A DNA stretch of 64,000 nucleotides from Azoarcus_F sp036734105 (GCA_036734105.1 DAIMZH010000003.1:62001-126000), one strand, 5' to 3'. Shown: positions 16,052 to 24,248, numbered from the stretch's first letter. The notes: a model not told the origin generated them from the letters alone. Translations and numbers: made by a program.

Positions 16052-17581
16052 TTAAAAACGCATGCTAACGTTGGCGCTCAAGGCGTTCTCCGAGAACTGC
16101 CCAGACCCAGTGGAACGCTGATGTCTGTAGGTCAGGCCACCCGAGGTACGATGTCCCAAGCTAGTGGTGTAGGTCAGCGCGTAGCTGTTGCGGCGCGTGC
16201 GTTCACTAACCGCCCCGTAACGTTCGACCTCCGACTGGGTAAATGCTGCGGTGAGACCACTGCGCGGCGTGAACCGGTGATCCACACTCAGTGACCATTC
16301 CTGGCTATCCAGGCGCGTGGAGTCGCGAAATACATCATCTGGTCGCAAACCGGTTGTCGCAGTCAGGGATGTGCGGGTTGACTGCGCGTAGCCAACAGAA
16401 ACGGAATTACGCAACCCGGTAAGGGTGTATGAAACGCGAACAAAGCGGTCTACGAACTGGGCGTTGGTGATTGACGAATCGGAGCCAATGCCGAGGAACT
16501 CTTTCAGCGCTTCCTCCCGCGCTTGAGGGTCGGTAAGATCTGGCCGAAATAGTGCGGGGGTGTTGAAGAAAACGGAAAAAAAGGGATCAGCGTAAACACT
16601 GCCAAAACGCTGCGCAGACGAACTGTTGTCACGTCCCAATGAAATCTGCAAGGCAGAACGGGCCATTCGGTGACTGAAACTCACATCATAACCACGCCCG
16701 AAAAAACGATCTTCCAGTGTGGCGGAAACCGTTGTTCGCGGTGACGGATTCCAGTCAAACCCGCCGCCATTGATCCCACTGCGCTGAGTGCTTCCATTGC
16801 CAAAATCATTGGACTCCCTGCCCACCACGGCTCTCAGACGAAACAACGGGGTCACTGCGTAGCGCAAGCTTGCGCGCACCGACTCGGTTGTTACTCCATC
16901 AGTCGCCCCCTGGTAGGCGCTGCTGGACAGCCGATGACTGAGTGTCCAGTCAAGGGGGCCGAACATCCGGGCGCTGGTCAGCAGGGTAGAGGCAGACTGT
17001 TGCCGGACGCTGTTCAGCGTGTTGGCACCACCAGACAACCAACTAAGCTGATATTGCATGCTCGCATTGGCCAAGGCGCCAAGTGAGAACTCCAGACGTG
17101 GGCTCAGGCTGAACGAACGCGACTCATTGTCGCGATTGTCATTCAGAAAATCGCCCCGGGGCCGACCGCCAAATGGTGACAGGCTGCTGCGCTGTATCGA
17201 CGCATCAGCATTGATGAACAGCAGACTCTCGATAGCCTCGACCTCGCCGGCCGCATCGAGCACCACACCCGGGCTTCTCCGACCACCGTCAGACCCATAG
17301 CCAAGATTCGTGAGCCCGGCATTGAAACGGAGTTGCGCCCTGCCGCCTTCGCGGTTTAGCCCGCCCCCGAGGCCGGGATTGACCTCCATGACCCAACCGG
17401 AACGACGCTGACTATTGTCGGCTCGGAGATTATCGCTAAAGGTCAGTCGCGTTTCCAGCGTTGGGCTGAAATTGAACACCTGTGCTGACGCCATCACCGG
17501 CAAAAGAGCCGCACCGAAGAAAGCCGTCAATCGGGCCCAATGCACTGATCTTCTGTCAACCAACTGCTTCGGACTTCGCAT
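16052..17581 (-). CDS. XrtA system outer-membrane beta-barrel protein (TIGR03016-like)
   Basis: About 509 aa. A signal peptide (LTAFFGAALLPVMASA) is followed by a chain of amphipathic beta strands and a C-terminal strand ending NVSMRF, the pattern of an outer-membrane barrel. Repeated Ser/Arg/Gly-rich strands such as LETRLTFSDNLRADN near residue 50 match the family associated with PEP-CTERM polysaccharide loci, which may form or support the polymer exit channel. Four in-frame ATG codons (17608, 17602, 17590, 17581) lie inside the 3' end of the kinase gene, and none has a good ribosome binding site. The 17581 start, MRSPKQL, gives the shortest overlap and was chosen; the true start needs protein data. 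Confidence 0.8.
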   Translation of the reverse strand: MRSPKQLVDRRSVHWARLTAFFGAALLPVMASAQVFNFSPTLETRLTFSDNLRADNSQRRSGWVMEVNPGLGGGLNREGGRAQLRFNAGLTNLGYGSDGGRRSPGVVLDAAGEVEAIESLLFINADASIQRSSLSPFGGRPRGDFLNDNRDNESRSFSLSPRLEFSLGALANASMQYQLSWLSGGANTLNSVRQQSASTLLTSARMFGPLDWTLSHRLSSSAYQGATDGVTTESVRASLRYAVTPLFRLRAVVGRESNDFGNGSTQRSGINGGGFDWNPSPRTTVSATLEDRFFGRGYDVSFSHRMARSALQISLGRDNSSSAQRFGSVYADPFFSVFFNTPALFRPDLTDPQAREEALKEFLGIGSDSSITNAQFVDRFVRVSYTLTGLRNSVSVGYAQSTRTSLTATTGLRPDDVFRDSTRLDSQEWSLSVDHRFTPRSGLTAAFTQSEVERYGAVSERTRRNSYALTYTTSLGHRTSGGLTYRHQRSTGSGQFSENALSANVSMRF

Positions 17582-18623
17582 CAGCGCCATATCCGTATCC
17601 ATAGCCATAGCCGTAAAATTCGCTCTCCCCCGGTGCTGCGGTCTTGTTCAGCATCATCATCTTGACCGGGCAAGTCTCAATTGTCGCCAACGCTGCCTTG
17701 ATGGCACCCTGAGAGGTGCGGTCAGCCTCAACGACAATCACGATTTGACCCATATGGGTCGCCAGAACTCTCGCCTCGGTGGTGGGGATCAAGGGAGGAG
17801 AATCAAAAACCACAATACGGTCACGATATCTGGTCGACATTTCCGCAAGCATGGCACCCATGGCTTCAGAGGCAATAAGCTCAGTTGCACGCGGATGCGA
17901 GATGCCTGCGGGTAACACCGTCAGCTTTTCGATGTTGGTTCGCACCAGCACATCGGACAAATCGTCTATTTCACCCGTCAGGACATCCATCAAACCACGT
18001 TGCGGCGGCGCCCCGAGCCTAGACAGAATACTGGGCTTGGAAAAGTCAGCGTCGACGAGCAACACGGTAAAATCGAGCTCCATCGCCATACTGATCGCAA
18101 GATTGATGGCGGTAAATGACTTGCCTTCACCAGGCAAGGCACTTGTCACCATGATGAGATTTCCATCATCAACTGGCGCGGCGCCCAGACCCCTCGCGTT
18201 TTGGATCAGTGGCCGCTTGATCACCCTGAACTGTTCAGCCACGCGCGACTTTGGCTTGTCCGGGGTCACCATATGAAGCGCTGCCAGACGCTTCAAGTCG
18301 ATTTCTATCGCCTTGGCAGTCCACTTGGGCGGAGCATTGGGAGGCTCATTTCCACCACTCGCCACCTTTTCCGTGACCACCTTGGCTAAGACCGAGCTTT
18401 CGCTCTTGGGGACATCTGACGTCACCTTGACTTCGGCTGAAACCCCCAGTGCAGAGGCCAGGTGACCAGCGGACATGCCACTTGCCTTCGTCTCGTCGTC
18501 GGCTTGCACCGACGAAGCTGAAGACGGATTGTCCGTGGAGGCGGGAGATGTAGAAGAGTCAGACTCTCCCGCCGCCTTCTTAAGCTTTTCAAGGCGCTCT
18601 ACAGCCTTTTCAATCAGACTCAT
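17556..18623 (-). CDS. XrtA-associated tyrosine autokinase (BY-kinase, TIGR03018-like)
   Basis: 355 aa cytoplasmic bacterial tyrosine kinase that partners the chain-length protein encoded directly upstream. Walker A GEGKS (165-169), Walker A' LLVDADF (188-194) and Walker B VFDSPP are visible. The first 100 residues are low-complexity Ser/Asp/Lys-rich. The C-terminus carries a regular FYGYGYGYGYG repeat, five tyrosines in a Gly-Tyr ladder, which is the probable autophosphorylation cluster. Cycles of phosphorylation in this family control polymer length and export. The 3' end overlaps the start of the beta-barrel gene. It is 13 bp from the chain-length gene. Confidence 0.92.
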   Translation of the reverse strand: MSLIEKAVERLEKLKKAAGESDSSTSPASTDNPSSASSVQADDETKASGMSAGHLASALGVSAEVKVTSDVPKSESSVLAKVVTEKVASGGNEPPNAPPKWTAKAIEIDLKRLAALHMVTPDKPKSRVAEQFRVIKRPLIQNARGLGAAPVDDGNLIMVTSALPGEGKSFTAINLAISMAMELDFTVLLVDADFSKPSILSRLGAPPQRGLMDVLTGEIDDLSDVLVRTNIEKLTVLPAGISHPRATELIASEAMGAMLAEMSTRYRDRIVVFDSPPLIPTTEARVLATHMGQIVIVVEADRTSQGAIKAALATIETCPVKMMMLNKTAAPGESEFYGYGYGYGYGADAKSEAVG

Positions 18624-18636
18624 TCAGGCTCCTTGA

Positions 18637-20214
18637 TCAGCGTTGTAAAATCTGGACCATGTACGCTGCTGCACCAACAGCAGCAGCCATCAACAACAAA
18701 AGGCTCACAAAAACAAACAGGCCAAGACGTCTTCTCCTGATCATGCTCTTGTCGGGAATGAGCGCCACCGTGCCCAGCAACGGCAACCCTGTCAAATTCC
18801 GCAACATCCTTCCATCAAGAACAGTTGGACGCAGTTGGGCAAGCAGGAAAGTCAGCACAATACCCGCACCAATTGCGGCCACGCCTGCACCGGGGATCAG
18901 CAACTGACGGTTGGGAGCCGACGGCCGACGGGGGAAGCTTGGCGGATCGATCACACGAAACTCTCCCGCACCTGACTGCGCATCAAGTTGAGCCGTGATG
19001 GCAGCGGACTCGCGACGGGAGACCAACTCATCGTAATTTCGCTTGTGAACCGCATAGTCACGATTCAACTGCGCTTGCTCTGCCTCGATTTCGGGAACCA
19101 TTTCCGCCCTTGCGCGAAAAATCGAGATGCGTTGCTCTAGCTCTGCCTGCCGCGCGTTCAAAGCCGCAATTCTGGCGTCCGCGTTCGACAGCGCAATTCT
19201 CAACTGCTGGAAGACCGGGTTGTTCCCACCCCCAACAGATCTGGGCTCTGAGGAGTCAGCCTGAAGCGCCTCCTGAGCCCGCTGCAACTCTTCGGCACGC
19301 TGAGCTTCGAGCGACTCGATCACACGACGACTACCAATCACATCAGGATGTTGATCCGTGTAGCGCAAAAGCAGGTCGTCCAGACTCCGATAAAGGGAGT
19401 CTATGCGCGCATCCAACTCGGAAGTCATCACTCCCATCGACATTTCAGGCATCAATGGCGTGCCCTCCAGCATGGGGGCCTCGCCCTCAAGTTGCTCGCG
19501 CAACGCATCTCGGGTATTCAGCGCTTCCTTTAACTCAAGTGCAGTCTGCGCAAGCTGGTCGACCATGGATGAAATCTGCCCTACGAAGTCCCGGTTGCCA
19601 TCGCCAAGCATCTCGATATTGCGCAAACGAAACTCCTTTACCCTATTTTCTGCCTCAATCAAACGTTGCTCATAACTCGCGATCTGGGTGTCAATAAAAC
19701 GCCGGGCATCATCGGAGTCCTTGCGCTGCGATACAAGCCCTGACTCCACAAAAAGGGAAACCAGCGCCTGAACCACACGCTGAGCCCGCTCGGGGTTGGC
19801 ATCCTGATATGACAGCGTGAACATATTTGCGCCACCGCCTCGTCCGCCATCCGCGATACGCAGTTCACTTTGCAGGCGACTGATCAACGCCTCGCGCTCA
19901 GCCTGATTCCTTACCGTCAGGTCGAGTTCGGCCATGGTGATCAATTTTTCAATATTTGGCCGCGTAATCAGGGTTCGACTCAGCACCGCAACCTGCTGCT
20001 CGACGTTTGGTTGTATGGCCAAGCCACGCATGAGCGGTCGCAGAACAGACTGTGTGTCGACGAAGACTCTTGCAGATGACCGGTATTGATCTGGCATCTG
20101 ATAGACAAACGCCACACCCGCCGTGGCAACCACCCATGCCAGCACAAGCCCCCACCAACGGTAACGCCACATACCACGAAGGTAGGCGTTTAATTGTGCT
20201 AGAAGTTCTTCCAT
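18637..20214 (-). CDS. XrtA system polysaccharide chain-length determinant (Wzz/GumC type, TIGR03007-like)
   Basis: 525 aa inner-membrane co-polymerase. One transmembrane helix lies near residues 17-37 and a second near the C-terminus (about 495-520), with a large periplasmic domain between them that contains long coiled-coil stretches (for example around 180-230 and 300-390). The N-terminal Wzz domain has RSSARVFVDTQSVLRPLMRG. The protein sets polymer length and bridges to the outer-membrane export protein encoded just before it; its kinase domain is a separate protein, encoded next. Length and order match exosortase A loci. The GNVR-like motif near the second membrane segment appears as FPRRPSAPNRQLL. 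Confidence 0.92.
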   Translation of the reverse strand: MEELLAQLNAYLRGMWRYRWWGLVLAWVVATAGVAFVYQMPDQYRSSARVFVDTQSVLRPLMRGLAIQPNVEQQVAVLSRTLITRPNIEKLITMAELDLTVRNQAEREALISRLQSELRIADGGRGGGANMFTLSYQDANPERAQRVVQALVSLFVESGLVSQRKDSDDARRFIDTQIASYEQRLIEAENRVKEFRLRNIEMLGDGNRDFVGQISSMVDQLAQTALELKEALNTRDALREQLEGEAPMLEGTPLMPEMSMGVMTSELDARIDSLYRSLDDLLLRYTDQHPDVIGSRRVIESLEAQRAEELQRAQEALQADSSEPRSVGGGNNPVFQQLRIALSNADARIAALNARQAELEQRISIFRARAEMVPEIEAEQAQLNRDYAVHKRNYDELVSRRESAAITAQLDAQSGAGEFRVIDPPSFPRRPSAPNRQLLIPGAGVAAIGAGIVLTFLLAQLRPTVLDGRMLRNLTGLPLLGTVALIPDKSMIRRRRLGLFVFVSLLLLMAAAVGAAAYMVQILQR

Positions 20215-20270
20215 TACTTACCCAAAAGTCGAATCGTCACAGTTCACATGATGCTCCTGACAGACCGGAC

Positions 20271-20900
20271 TCAGAACCAGCTCTGCGGAATGATGAGCAC
20301 GTCACCCGGACGCATCTCCACGTTGGCGGTCACATCGCCACGCTTCAACAAATCGTTGATACGAACACTGTACTGAGCACCATCCTCGGATGTTCGCAAG
20401 ATCGTCGCACGGTTACCGGCTGCAAAGTCCGTAATCCCCCCGACGTCAATCATCACATCGAGCAAGGTCATACGTTGCACATAGGGCAGAGTCTTGGGTG
20501 AGGTAGCCTCGCCAATTACCCGAATCTGCTCGCTGTATGGCCCACGGAAGCCACCCACAATAACGGTCACGACAGGTTCGCGAATAAAGGTTTCAAGCGC
20601 AGCCTCTATGTCGCGGGCTACTTGAGAGGAATCCTTCCCGCTAACCGGCAGATCCTCCACCAGTGGTGTGGTAATGCGCCCGTCCGGACGCACAGGCACC
20701 GACATCGAAAGCTCTGGATTACGCCAAACCACGATGTTCAGGGAGTCGCCTGGACCAATCACATAGGTATATTCCGCGTCTGCTGCCTGGGCAGGCGCCG
20801 GCGGATAAGGTGAATTCGCACAAGCTGAAAGAAACAAGCTTGCTACCAAGGCCACACCGCCGAAACGGAATCTCACCAATTCTGAGTTGTCGTAAGACAC
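20271..20900 (-). CDS. XrtA system exopolysaccharide export lipoprotein (Wza-like, TIGR03027-like)
   Basis: 209 aa outer-membrane polysaccharide export protein. A lipoprotein signal with lipobox LSAC (Cys27) anchors it in the outer membrane. It then has the Poly_export domain (YTYVIGPGDSLNIVVWRNPELS, VRPDGRITTPLV) and one SLBB domain (IRVIGEATSPKTLPYV through MTLLDVMIDVGGITDFA). It is shorter than E. coli Wza, as usual in this family. The start is GTG, supported by AAGAGG 7 nt upstream (20908-20913). An ATG at 20905 is out of frame. It is the first gene of the exopolysaccharide operon and is preceded by a 400-bp leader with an attenuator-like hairpin. Confidence 0.92.
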   Translation of the reverse strand: MSYDNSELVRFRFGGVALVASLFLSACANSPYPPAPAQAADAEYTYVIGPGDSLNIVVWRNPELSMSVPVRPDGRITTPLVEDLPVSGKDSSQVARDIEAALETFIREPVVTVIVGGFRGPYSEQIRVIGEATSPKTLPYVQRMTLLDVMIDVGGITDFAAGNRATILRTSEDGAQYSVRINDLLKRGDVTANVEMRPGDVLIIPQSWF

Positions 20901-20920
20901 ACCATCACCTCTTGCTCGAC

Positions 20921-20950
20921 AAAAAATTAACCCGTCCGATAACTGACAGG
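20921..20950 (-). terminator. Attenuator-like hairpin and T-run in the exopolysaccharide operon leader
   Basis: On the minus strand CCTGTC (20950-20945) pairs with GACGGG (20936-20931; one G-U pair) around an 8-nt loop, and is followed by TTAATTTTTT (20930-20921). This has the form of an intrinsic terminator of modest stability. It lies only 8 bases before the Shine-Dalgarno of the first gene, which is the position of a leader attenuator rather than of an end-of-gene terminator. Confidence 0.45.
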
Positions 20951-21022
20951 CAACCCGGATACTACACCCACACTCAAGACCGCATGAGGAAGGAATTCAC
21001 ATACTCAGACTGGAAGTGGAAA

Positions 21023-21050
21023 AGCATATCACTGGGCTTTGTAACAGCAA
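21023..21050 (-). promoter_or_regulatory. Candidate sigma-70 promoter of the exopolysaccharide operon
   Basis: On the minus strand TTGCTG (21050-21045) and TATGCT (21028-21023) are separated by 16 bases. A TG one base before the -10 gives an extended -10 element. It would start transcription near 21016, leaving a leader of about 115 nt. Chosen by eye; other promoters in the 400-bp leader are possible. Confidence 0.3.
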
Positions 21051-21283
21051 GCTTAAGCGAACTTTCAGACCATCCAAGCTAATCGCCGTCACATCTTCAT
21101 CAGTACAAACACCACCAGAACACCAGCCGGAGGCACGCACACTGCGCAACTGCGAATTTCTGACAACCAGTCACATCAGTCTCTTCCAATCTCCTCGGGT
21201 CGAGTTTAACCCAACGATCCTGTAGATCATTCAACACAAGATGAAAAAGGATACGTCGGCCACCGTGCTTGAGGTAAAAATCG

Positions 21284-21312
21284 AAAAAAAACCGCCCAGT
21301 GGGCGGTTTTTC
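21284..21312 (-). terminator. Rho-independent terminator after rpsI
   Basis: ACCGCCC and GGGCGGT form a 7-bp stem around AGT (21291-21307), with A and T runs on the two sides. It lies 15 bases after the rpsI stop codon and ends the rplM-rpsI transcript. The T-runs on both strands allow two-way action. Confidence 0.92.
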
Positions 21313-21326
21313 GTATGCACAACTGC

Positions 21327-21719
21327 TTAACGCTTCGAGAACTGCTTGCGACGACGCGCCTTGCGGAAGCCGACTTTCTTACGCTCGACCTCACGTGCAT
21401 CACGCGTGACGAAGCCAGCACTGCGCAGCGGACCCTTGAGTTCAGCATCGTAATCAATCAGCGCACGGGTGATGCCGTGGCGAACAGCACCGGCCTGACC
21501 GGACTCACCACCACCAACCACGTTGACCATGATATCGAAGCGACTTTCGCTTTGGGTCAGCACCAGCGGTTGACGCACGATCATACGACCGGTTTCGCGT
21601 GAAAAAAACTCATCGACCGGCTTGCCATTGACGACAATGTTTCCGGAACCCGGCTTGATGAATACACGGGCGACAGCAGTCTTGCGGCGGCCCGTTCCGT
21701 AGTTGTAGCTTACAGCCAT
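21327..21719 (-). CDS. rpsI: 30S ribosomal protein S9
   Basis: 130 aa, exactly the usual length. The start MAVSYNYGTGRRKTAVARV was chosen because upstream codons do not belong to S9 and would run into rplM. The basic C-terminus ends KARRRKQFSKR, the tail that contacts tRNA in the ribosomal P site. It is 13 bp downstream of rplM, the conserved L13-S9 operon order in bacteria, and ends at a clear terminator. Confidence 0.98.
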   Translation of the reverse strand: MAVSYNYGTGRRKTAVARVFIKPGSGNIVVNGKPVDEFFSRETGRMIVRQPLVLTQSESRFDIMVNVVGGGESGQAGAVRHGITRALIDYDAELKGPLRSAGFVTRDAREVERKKVGFRKARRRKQFSKR

Positions 21720-21732
21720 GGAAAGGCTCCTG

Positions 21733-22161
21733 TCAGATCTCGAGTGCTTTGGGCTGCTGAGCGGTATGAGGATGCTCTGCACCCGCATAGCACTTCAGCT
21801 TCTTGAGCATTGCATAACCCAGCGGCCCGTTCGGCAGCATGCCTTTCACTGCCTTCTCGAGCACGCGTTCCGGGAAGCGCTGCTGCATTTTGGTGAAGTT
21901 GGTTTCGTAGATACCACCGGGGAAACCGGTGTGACGATAGTACTTCTTGTCAGTGGCCTTGTTACCGGTCACACGCAGCTTTTCCACGTTGACCACAACG
22001 ATGTAGTCACCGGTATCAATGTGCGGCGTGTAAATGGCCTTGTGCTTGCCACGAAGGCGACGGGCAACTTCTGCTGCGAGACGGCCAAGAACCTTGTCCG
22101 ATGCATCGACAACAAACCAATCGCGCGTGACTTCATGCGGCTTGGCAGAAAACGTTTTCAT
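21733..22161 (-). CDS. rplM: 50S ribosomal protein L13
   Basis: 142 aa, the same length as E. coli L13. The start MKTFSAKPHEVTRDWFVVDA is the family N-terminus; the 26 upstream in-frame codons are leader. Conserved segments DKVLGRLAAEVARRLRGKHK, YTPHIDTGDYIVVVN and GMLPNGPLGYAMLKKLK are present. It acts early in large-subunit assembly. It is first in the rplM-rpsI operon, with a good promoter and a small hairpin in its leader. Confidence 0.98.
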   Translation of the reverse strand: MKTFSAKPHEVTRDWFVVDASDKVLGRLAAEVARRLRGKHKAIYTPHIDTGDYIVVVNVEKLRVTGNKATDKKYYRHTGFPGGIYETNFTKMQQRFPERVLEKAVKGMLPNGPLGYAMLKKLKCYAGAEHPHTAQQPKALEI

Positions 22162-22181
22162 TCGAATCCTCGATCTTGTCC

Positions 22182-22198
22182 GGCCTCGCGAGTCGGCC
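22182..22198 (-). promoter_or_regulatory. Hairpin in the rplM leader
   Basis: GGCC(22198-22195)...GGCC(22185-22182) encloses GACTCGCGA in the minus-strand leader, 21 nt before the rplM start. Leaders of ribosomal protein operons often fold to bind one of their products. The stem is only 4 bp, so autoregulation is only a suggestion. Confidence 0.3.
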
Positions 22199-22217
22199 AA
22201 TAAACGGAAAGCTGAAA

Positions 22218-22247
22218 AGCTTAAACGATATAAAGCCACCTTGTCAA
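22218..22247 (-). promoter_or_regulatory. Probable sigma-70 promoter of rplM-rpsI
   Basis: On the minus strand a perfect TTGACA (22247-22242) is followed after 18 bases by TAAGCT (22223-22218). This would start transcription about 50 nt before the rplM ATG. Confidence 0.55.
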
Positions 22248-22357
22248 GGTCGATAGCACACCTACGGCGTGCACGCTACCACTCCACTCGCATTGAGCAG
22301 ACGACCAGCAAAGCAGGAGATAAAATAATTTCGACCCTCAGCGGGGCCGAATGAAAC

Positions 22358-22450
22358 TGGCGGAGAGGGGGGGATTCGAACCCCCGTGCCAGGTTTCCCT
22401 GACCATCCGATTTCGAGTCGGCGCCGTTATGACCGCTTCGGTACCTCTCC
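22358..22450 (-). tRNA. tRNA-Ser, anticodon CGA
   Basis: 93-nt class II tRNA on the minus strand. The acceptor arms GGAGAGG and CCTCTCC pair perfectly, the discriminator base is G as in serine tRNAs, and the 3' CCA is encoded. The anticodon loop CTCGAAA between CCGA and TCGG gives CGA, reading UCG codons. A long variable arm (GGTCAGGGAAACCTGGC region) and the T loop GGTTCGAATCC are present. The serine tRNA synthetase gene lies 0.5 kb away on the same strand, with the AhpD-like gene between. Confidence 0.96.
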
Positions 22451-22507
22451 GGACCCGGGTTCAACCGGGAGCGCGAATTATACGCAGAGCGCGGACACGA
22501 AGCAACG

Positions 22508-22876
22508 TCAAACTTGTGCGGACTTGTCCATGCGTGGCAACAACTCGTCGTAGGCTCGAATGGCTTCAGCCGAATACATCAGCACCGGCCCGCCACCCAT
22601 GTACGTGCAGACCGCCAGAGTCTCGATCAACTGTTCGCGTGTAACACCCAGTTTGATCAGCGCCTTGACGTGAAAGCCGATGCAGGCATCGCATCGCGAC
22701 GCAACACCAATAGCTAACGCAATCAACTCCTTGTGCAAGGCCGACAAGCTCCCCTCCTTGAGGGCAGCAGCAGACATGGCACTGAAGCCAGCCATGGTAT
22801 CGGGTGCCTCCTTGCGCATGGCACCCAGAGCCTTGGAGACATCGGTCGTAATCTGAACAAAGGACTTGCCTGACAT
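22508..22876 (-). CDS. AhpD-like carboxymuconolactone decarboxylase-family protein
   Basis: 122 aa all-helical protein. The CDACIGFH stretch (CxxC plus a nearby His) is the redox site of alkylhydroperoxidase D-like proteins, preceded by LHKELIALAIGVASR and followed by ALIKLGVTREQLIETLAVCTYMGGGP, all standard for the family. Such proteins reduce peroxides or act as thiol-disulfide partners; the exact substrate is unknown. The ATG at 22876 is preferred over an in-frame TTG six bases upstream. It stands alone between serS and tRNA-Ser. Upstream DNA is AT-rich and may hold its own promoter. Confidence 0.88.
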   Translation of the reverse strand: MSGKSFVQITTDVSKALGAMRKEAPDTMAGFSAMSAAALKEGSLSALHKELIALAIGVASRCDACIGFHVKALIKLGVTREQLIETLAVCTYMGGGPVLMYSAEAIRAYDELLPRMDKSAQV

Positions 22877-22958
22877 GATCAATCTCAGTTATTTATGATT
22901 TTCTAACATAGCATCAATCGATCCGGTCAGGCATTGCGAAAGATCAACCCGCATCGAA

Positions 22959-24248
22959 TTACGCAAGCGGACTCAACACCTCCACACCACCCATCCAAGG
23001 TTTGAGCGCATCAGGTACGCGCACGGACCCATCGGCCTGCTGGTAATTTTCGAGCACCGCAACCAAGGTGCGACCAACAGCCAGACCAGACCCGTTGAGC
23101 GTATGCAACAGTTCGTTCTTGCCAGCCCCGGCACCGCGAACCCTCGCCTGCATGCGTCTCGCCTGAAAGTCGCCACAGTTGGAGCAGCTTGATATTTCAC
23201 GATAGGTGTTCTGAGCTGGCAACCAGACTTCCAGATCGTAAGTTTTCGCCGCAGAAAAACCCATGTCGCCGGTGCACAGCACGAGCTTGCGATAGGGCAG
23301 TTCAAGCTTGCGCAAGATGGATTCTGCATGTCCAACCATCTCTTCAAGCGCATCCCAGGACTTTGCCGGATGCTCGATACGGACCATTTCGACCTTATCA
23401 AACTGGTGCTGTCGAATCAGACCGCGGGTGTCACGTCCATGACTACCGGCCTCCGAGCGAAAGCACGGGGTGTGCGCAACAAATTTGAGCGGCAGTTGAT
23501 CAGCGGCTACAAGCTCACCACGCACCATGTTGGTGACCGGCACTTCGGATGTCGGGATCAGGAAGAAACGTCCTTCGTCTCCGCGCGGCACGGCGAAGAG
23601 GTCTTCTTCAAACTTGGGTAACTGGCCGGTGCCAAACATCGACGTTTCGTTCACGAGGTAGGGCACGTAGACTTCGGTGTAACCGTGGTCGCAAGTGTGA
23701 GTATCCAGCATGAACTGGGCCAGCGCACGATGCAGGCGCGCCAACTCTCCGCGCATGACTGAAAAGCGTGCCCCCGACAGCTTGACAGCCATTTCGAAGT
23801 CCAGACCACCCAGTCCTGCGCCGATGTCGACATGGTCACGCACCTCGAAATCGAACTGCCGTGGCGTTCCCCAGCGCAGCAGCTCGACGTTGCCGGTTTC
23901 GTCTTGCCCGTCTGGCACCGACTCATGCGGCAGATTGGGCAGACCCACAAGCCAGGCATTGATCTCTTCCAGCAACACTGCCAAAGCCTGCTCGTTGGCT
24001 TTGAGCTCATCCCCAATGCCGCCCACTTCAGCCAGCACGACAGACGCGTCCTCCCCCTTTGATTTCAAAACGCCGACCTGCTTGGACAGGCTGTTGCGTC
24101 GCGCCTGCAGTTCTTGAGTCCGGGTTTGCAAGTCCTTGCGTCTGGCCTCCAAAACCTGAAAAGGGGTGGTATCGAACTGCATGCCACGTCTGGCCAGTCC
24201 GTCAACAACGGTTTGAATATTGGTACGCAACAACTGTATATCGAGCAT
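22959..24248 (-). CDS. serS: Seryl-tRNA synthetase
   Basis: 429 aa class II synthetase, full length. It charges tRNA-Ser (and tRNA-Sec) with serine in the cytoplasm. The N-terminal coiled-coil arm that grips the long variable arm spans about residues 25-110. Motif 2 (FRSEAGSHGRDTRGLIRQHQF) and motif 3 (GSGLAVGRTLVAVLE) are intact, as is the TSEVPVTN serine-site loop. It starts at the ATG giving MLDIQLLRTN. Its promoter must lie in the 459-bp gap upstream, which also contains a long perfect hairpin. Confidence 0.98.
   Translation of the reverse strand: MLDIQLLRTNIQTVVDGLARRGMQFDTTPFQVLEARRKDLQTRTQELQARRNSLSKQVGVLKSKGEDASVVLAEVGGIGDELKANEQALAVLLEEINAWLVGLPNLPHESVPDGQDETGNVELLRWGTPRQFDFEVRDHVDIGAGLGGLDFEMAVKLSGARFSVMRGELARLHRALAQFMLDTHTCDHGYTEVYVPYLVNETSMFGTGQLPKFEEDLFAVPRGDEGRFFLIPTSEVPVTNMVRGELVAADQLPLKFVAHTPCFRSEAGSHGRDTRGLIRQHQFDKVEMVRIEHPAKSWDALEEMVGHAESILRKLELPYRKLVLCTGDMGFSAAKTYDLEVWLPAQNTYREISSCSNCGDFQARRMQARVRGAGAGKNELLHTLNGSGLAVGRTLVAVLENYQQADGSVRVPDALKPWMGGVEVLSPLA

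Larger units (their letters stand above)
20901..21283. other. Intergenic leader region of the XrtA operon
   Basis: About 380 bp between the start of the export lipoprotein gene and the rpsI terminator. It holds the candidate promoter and attenuator listed separately. Short open frames on the plus strand (for example 20810-21082) have no ribosome binding site and no protein-like composition, so I do not call them. No match to a sigma-54 -24/-12 element or to a JUMPstart/ops element was found by eye. Confidence 0.6.

Noticed and set aside
17556..17620. Gly-Tyr repeat as a CRISPR or satellite repeat
   Set aside because: It is a short codon-level repeat within the kinase gene, with no spacers.
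20810..21225. Two short plus-strand frames in the exopolysaccharide leader
   Set aside because: One overlaps the export gene antisense; neither has a start signal or recognisable protein features.
20901..21283. Sigma-54 promoter for the XrtA operon
   Set aside because: I looked for a GG-N10-GC element on the minus strand, since related loci have PrsK/PrsR-type regulators, and found no convincing match.
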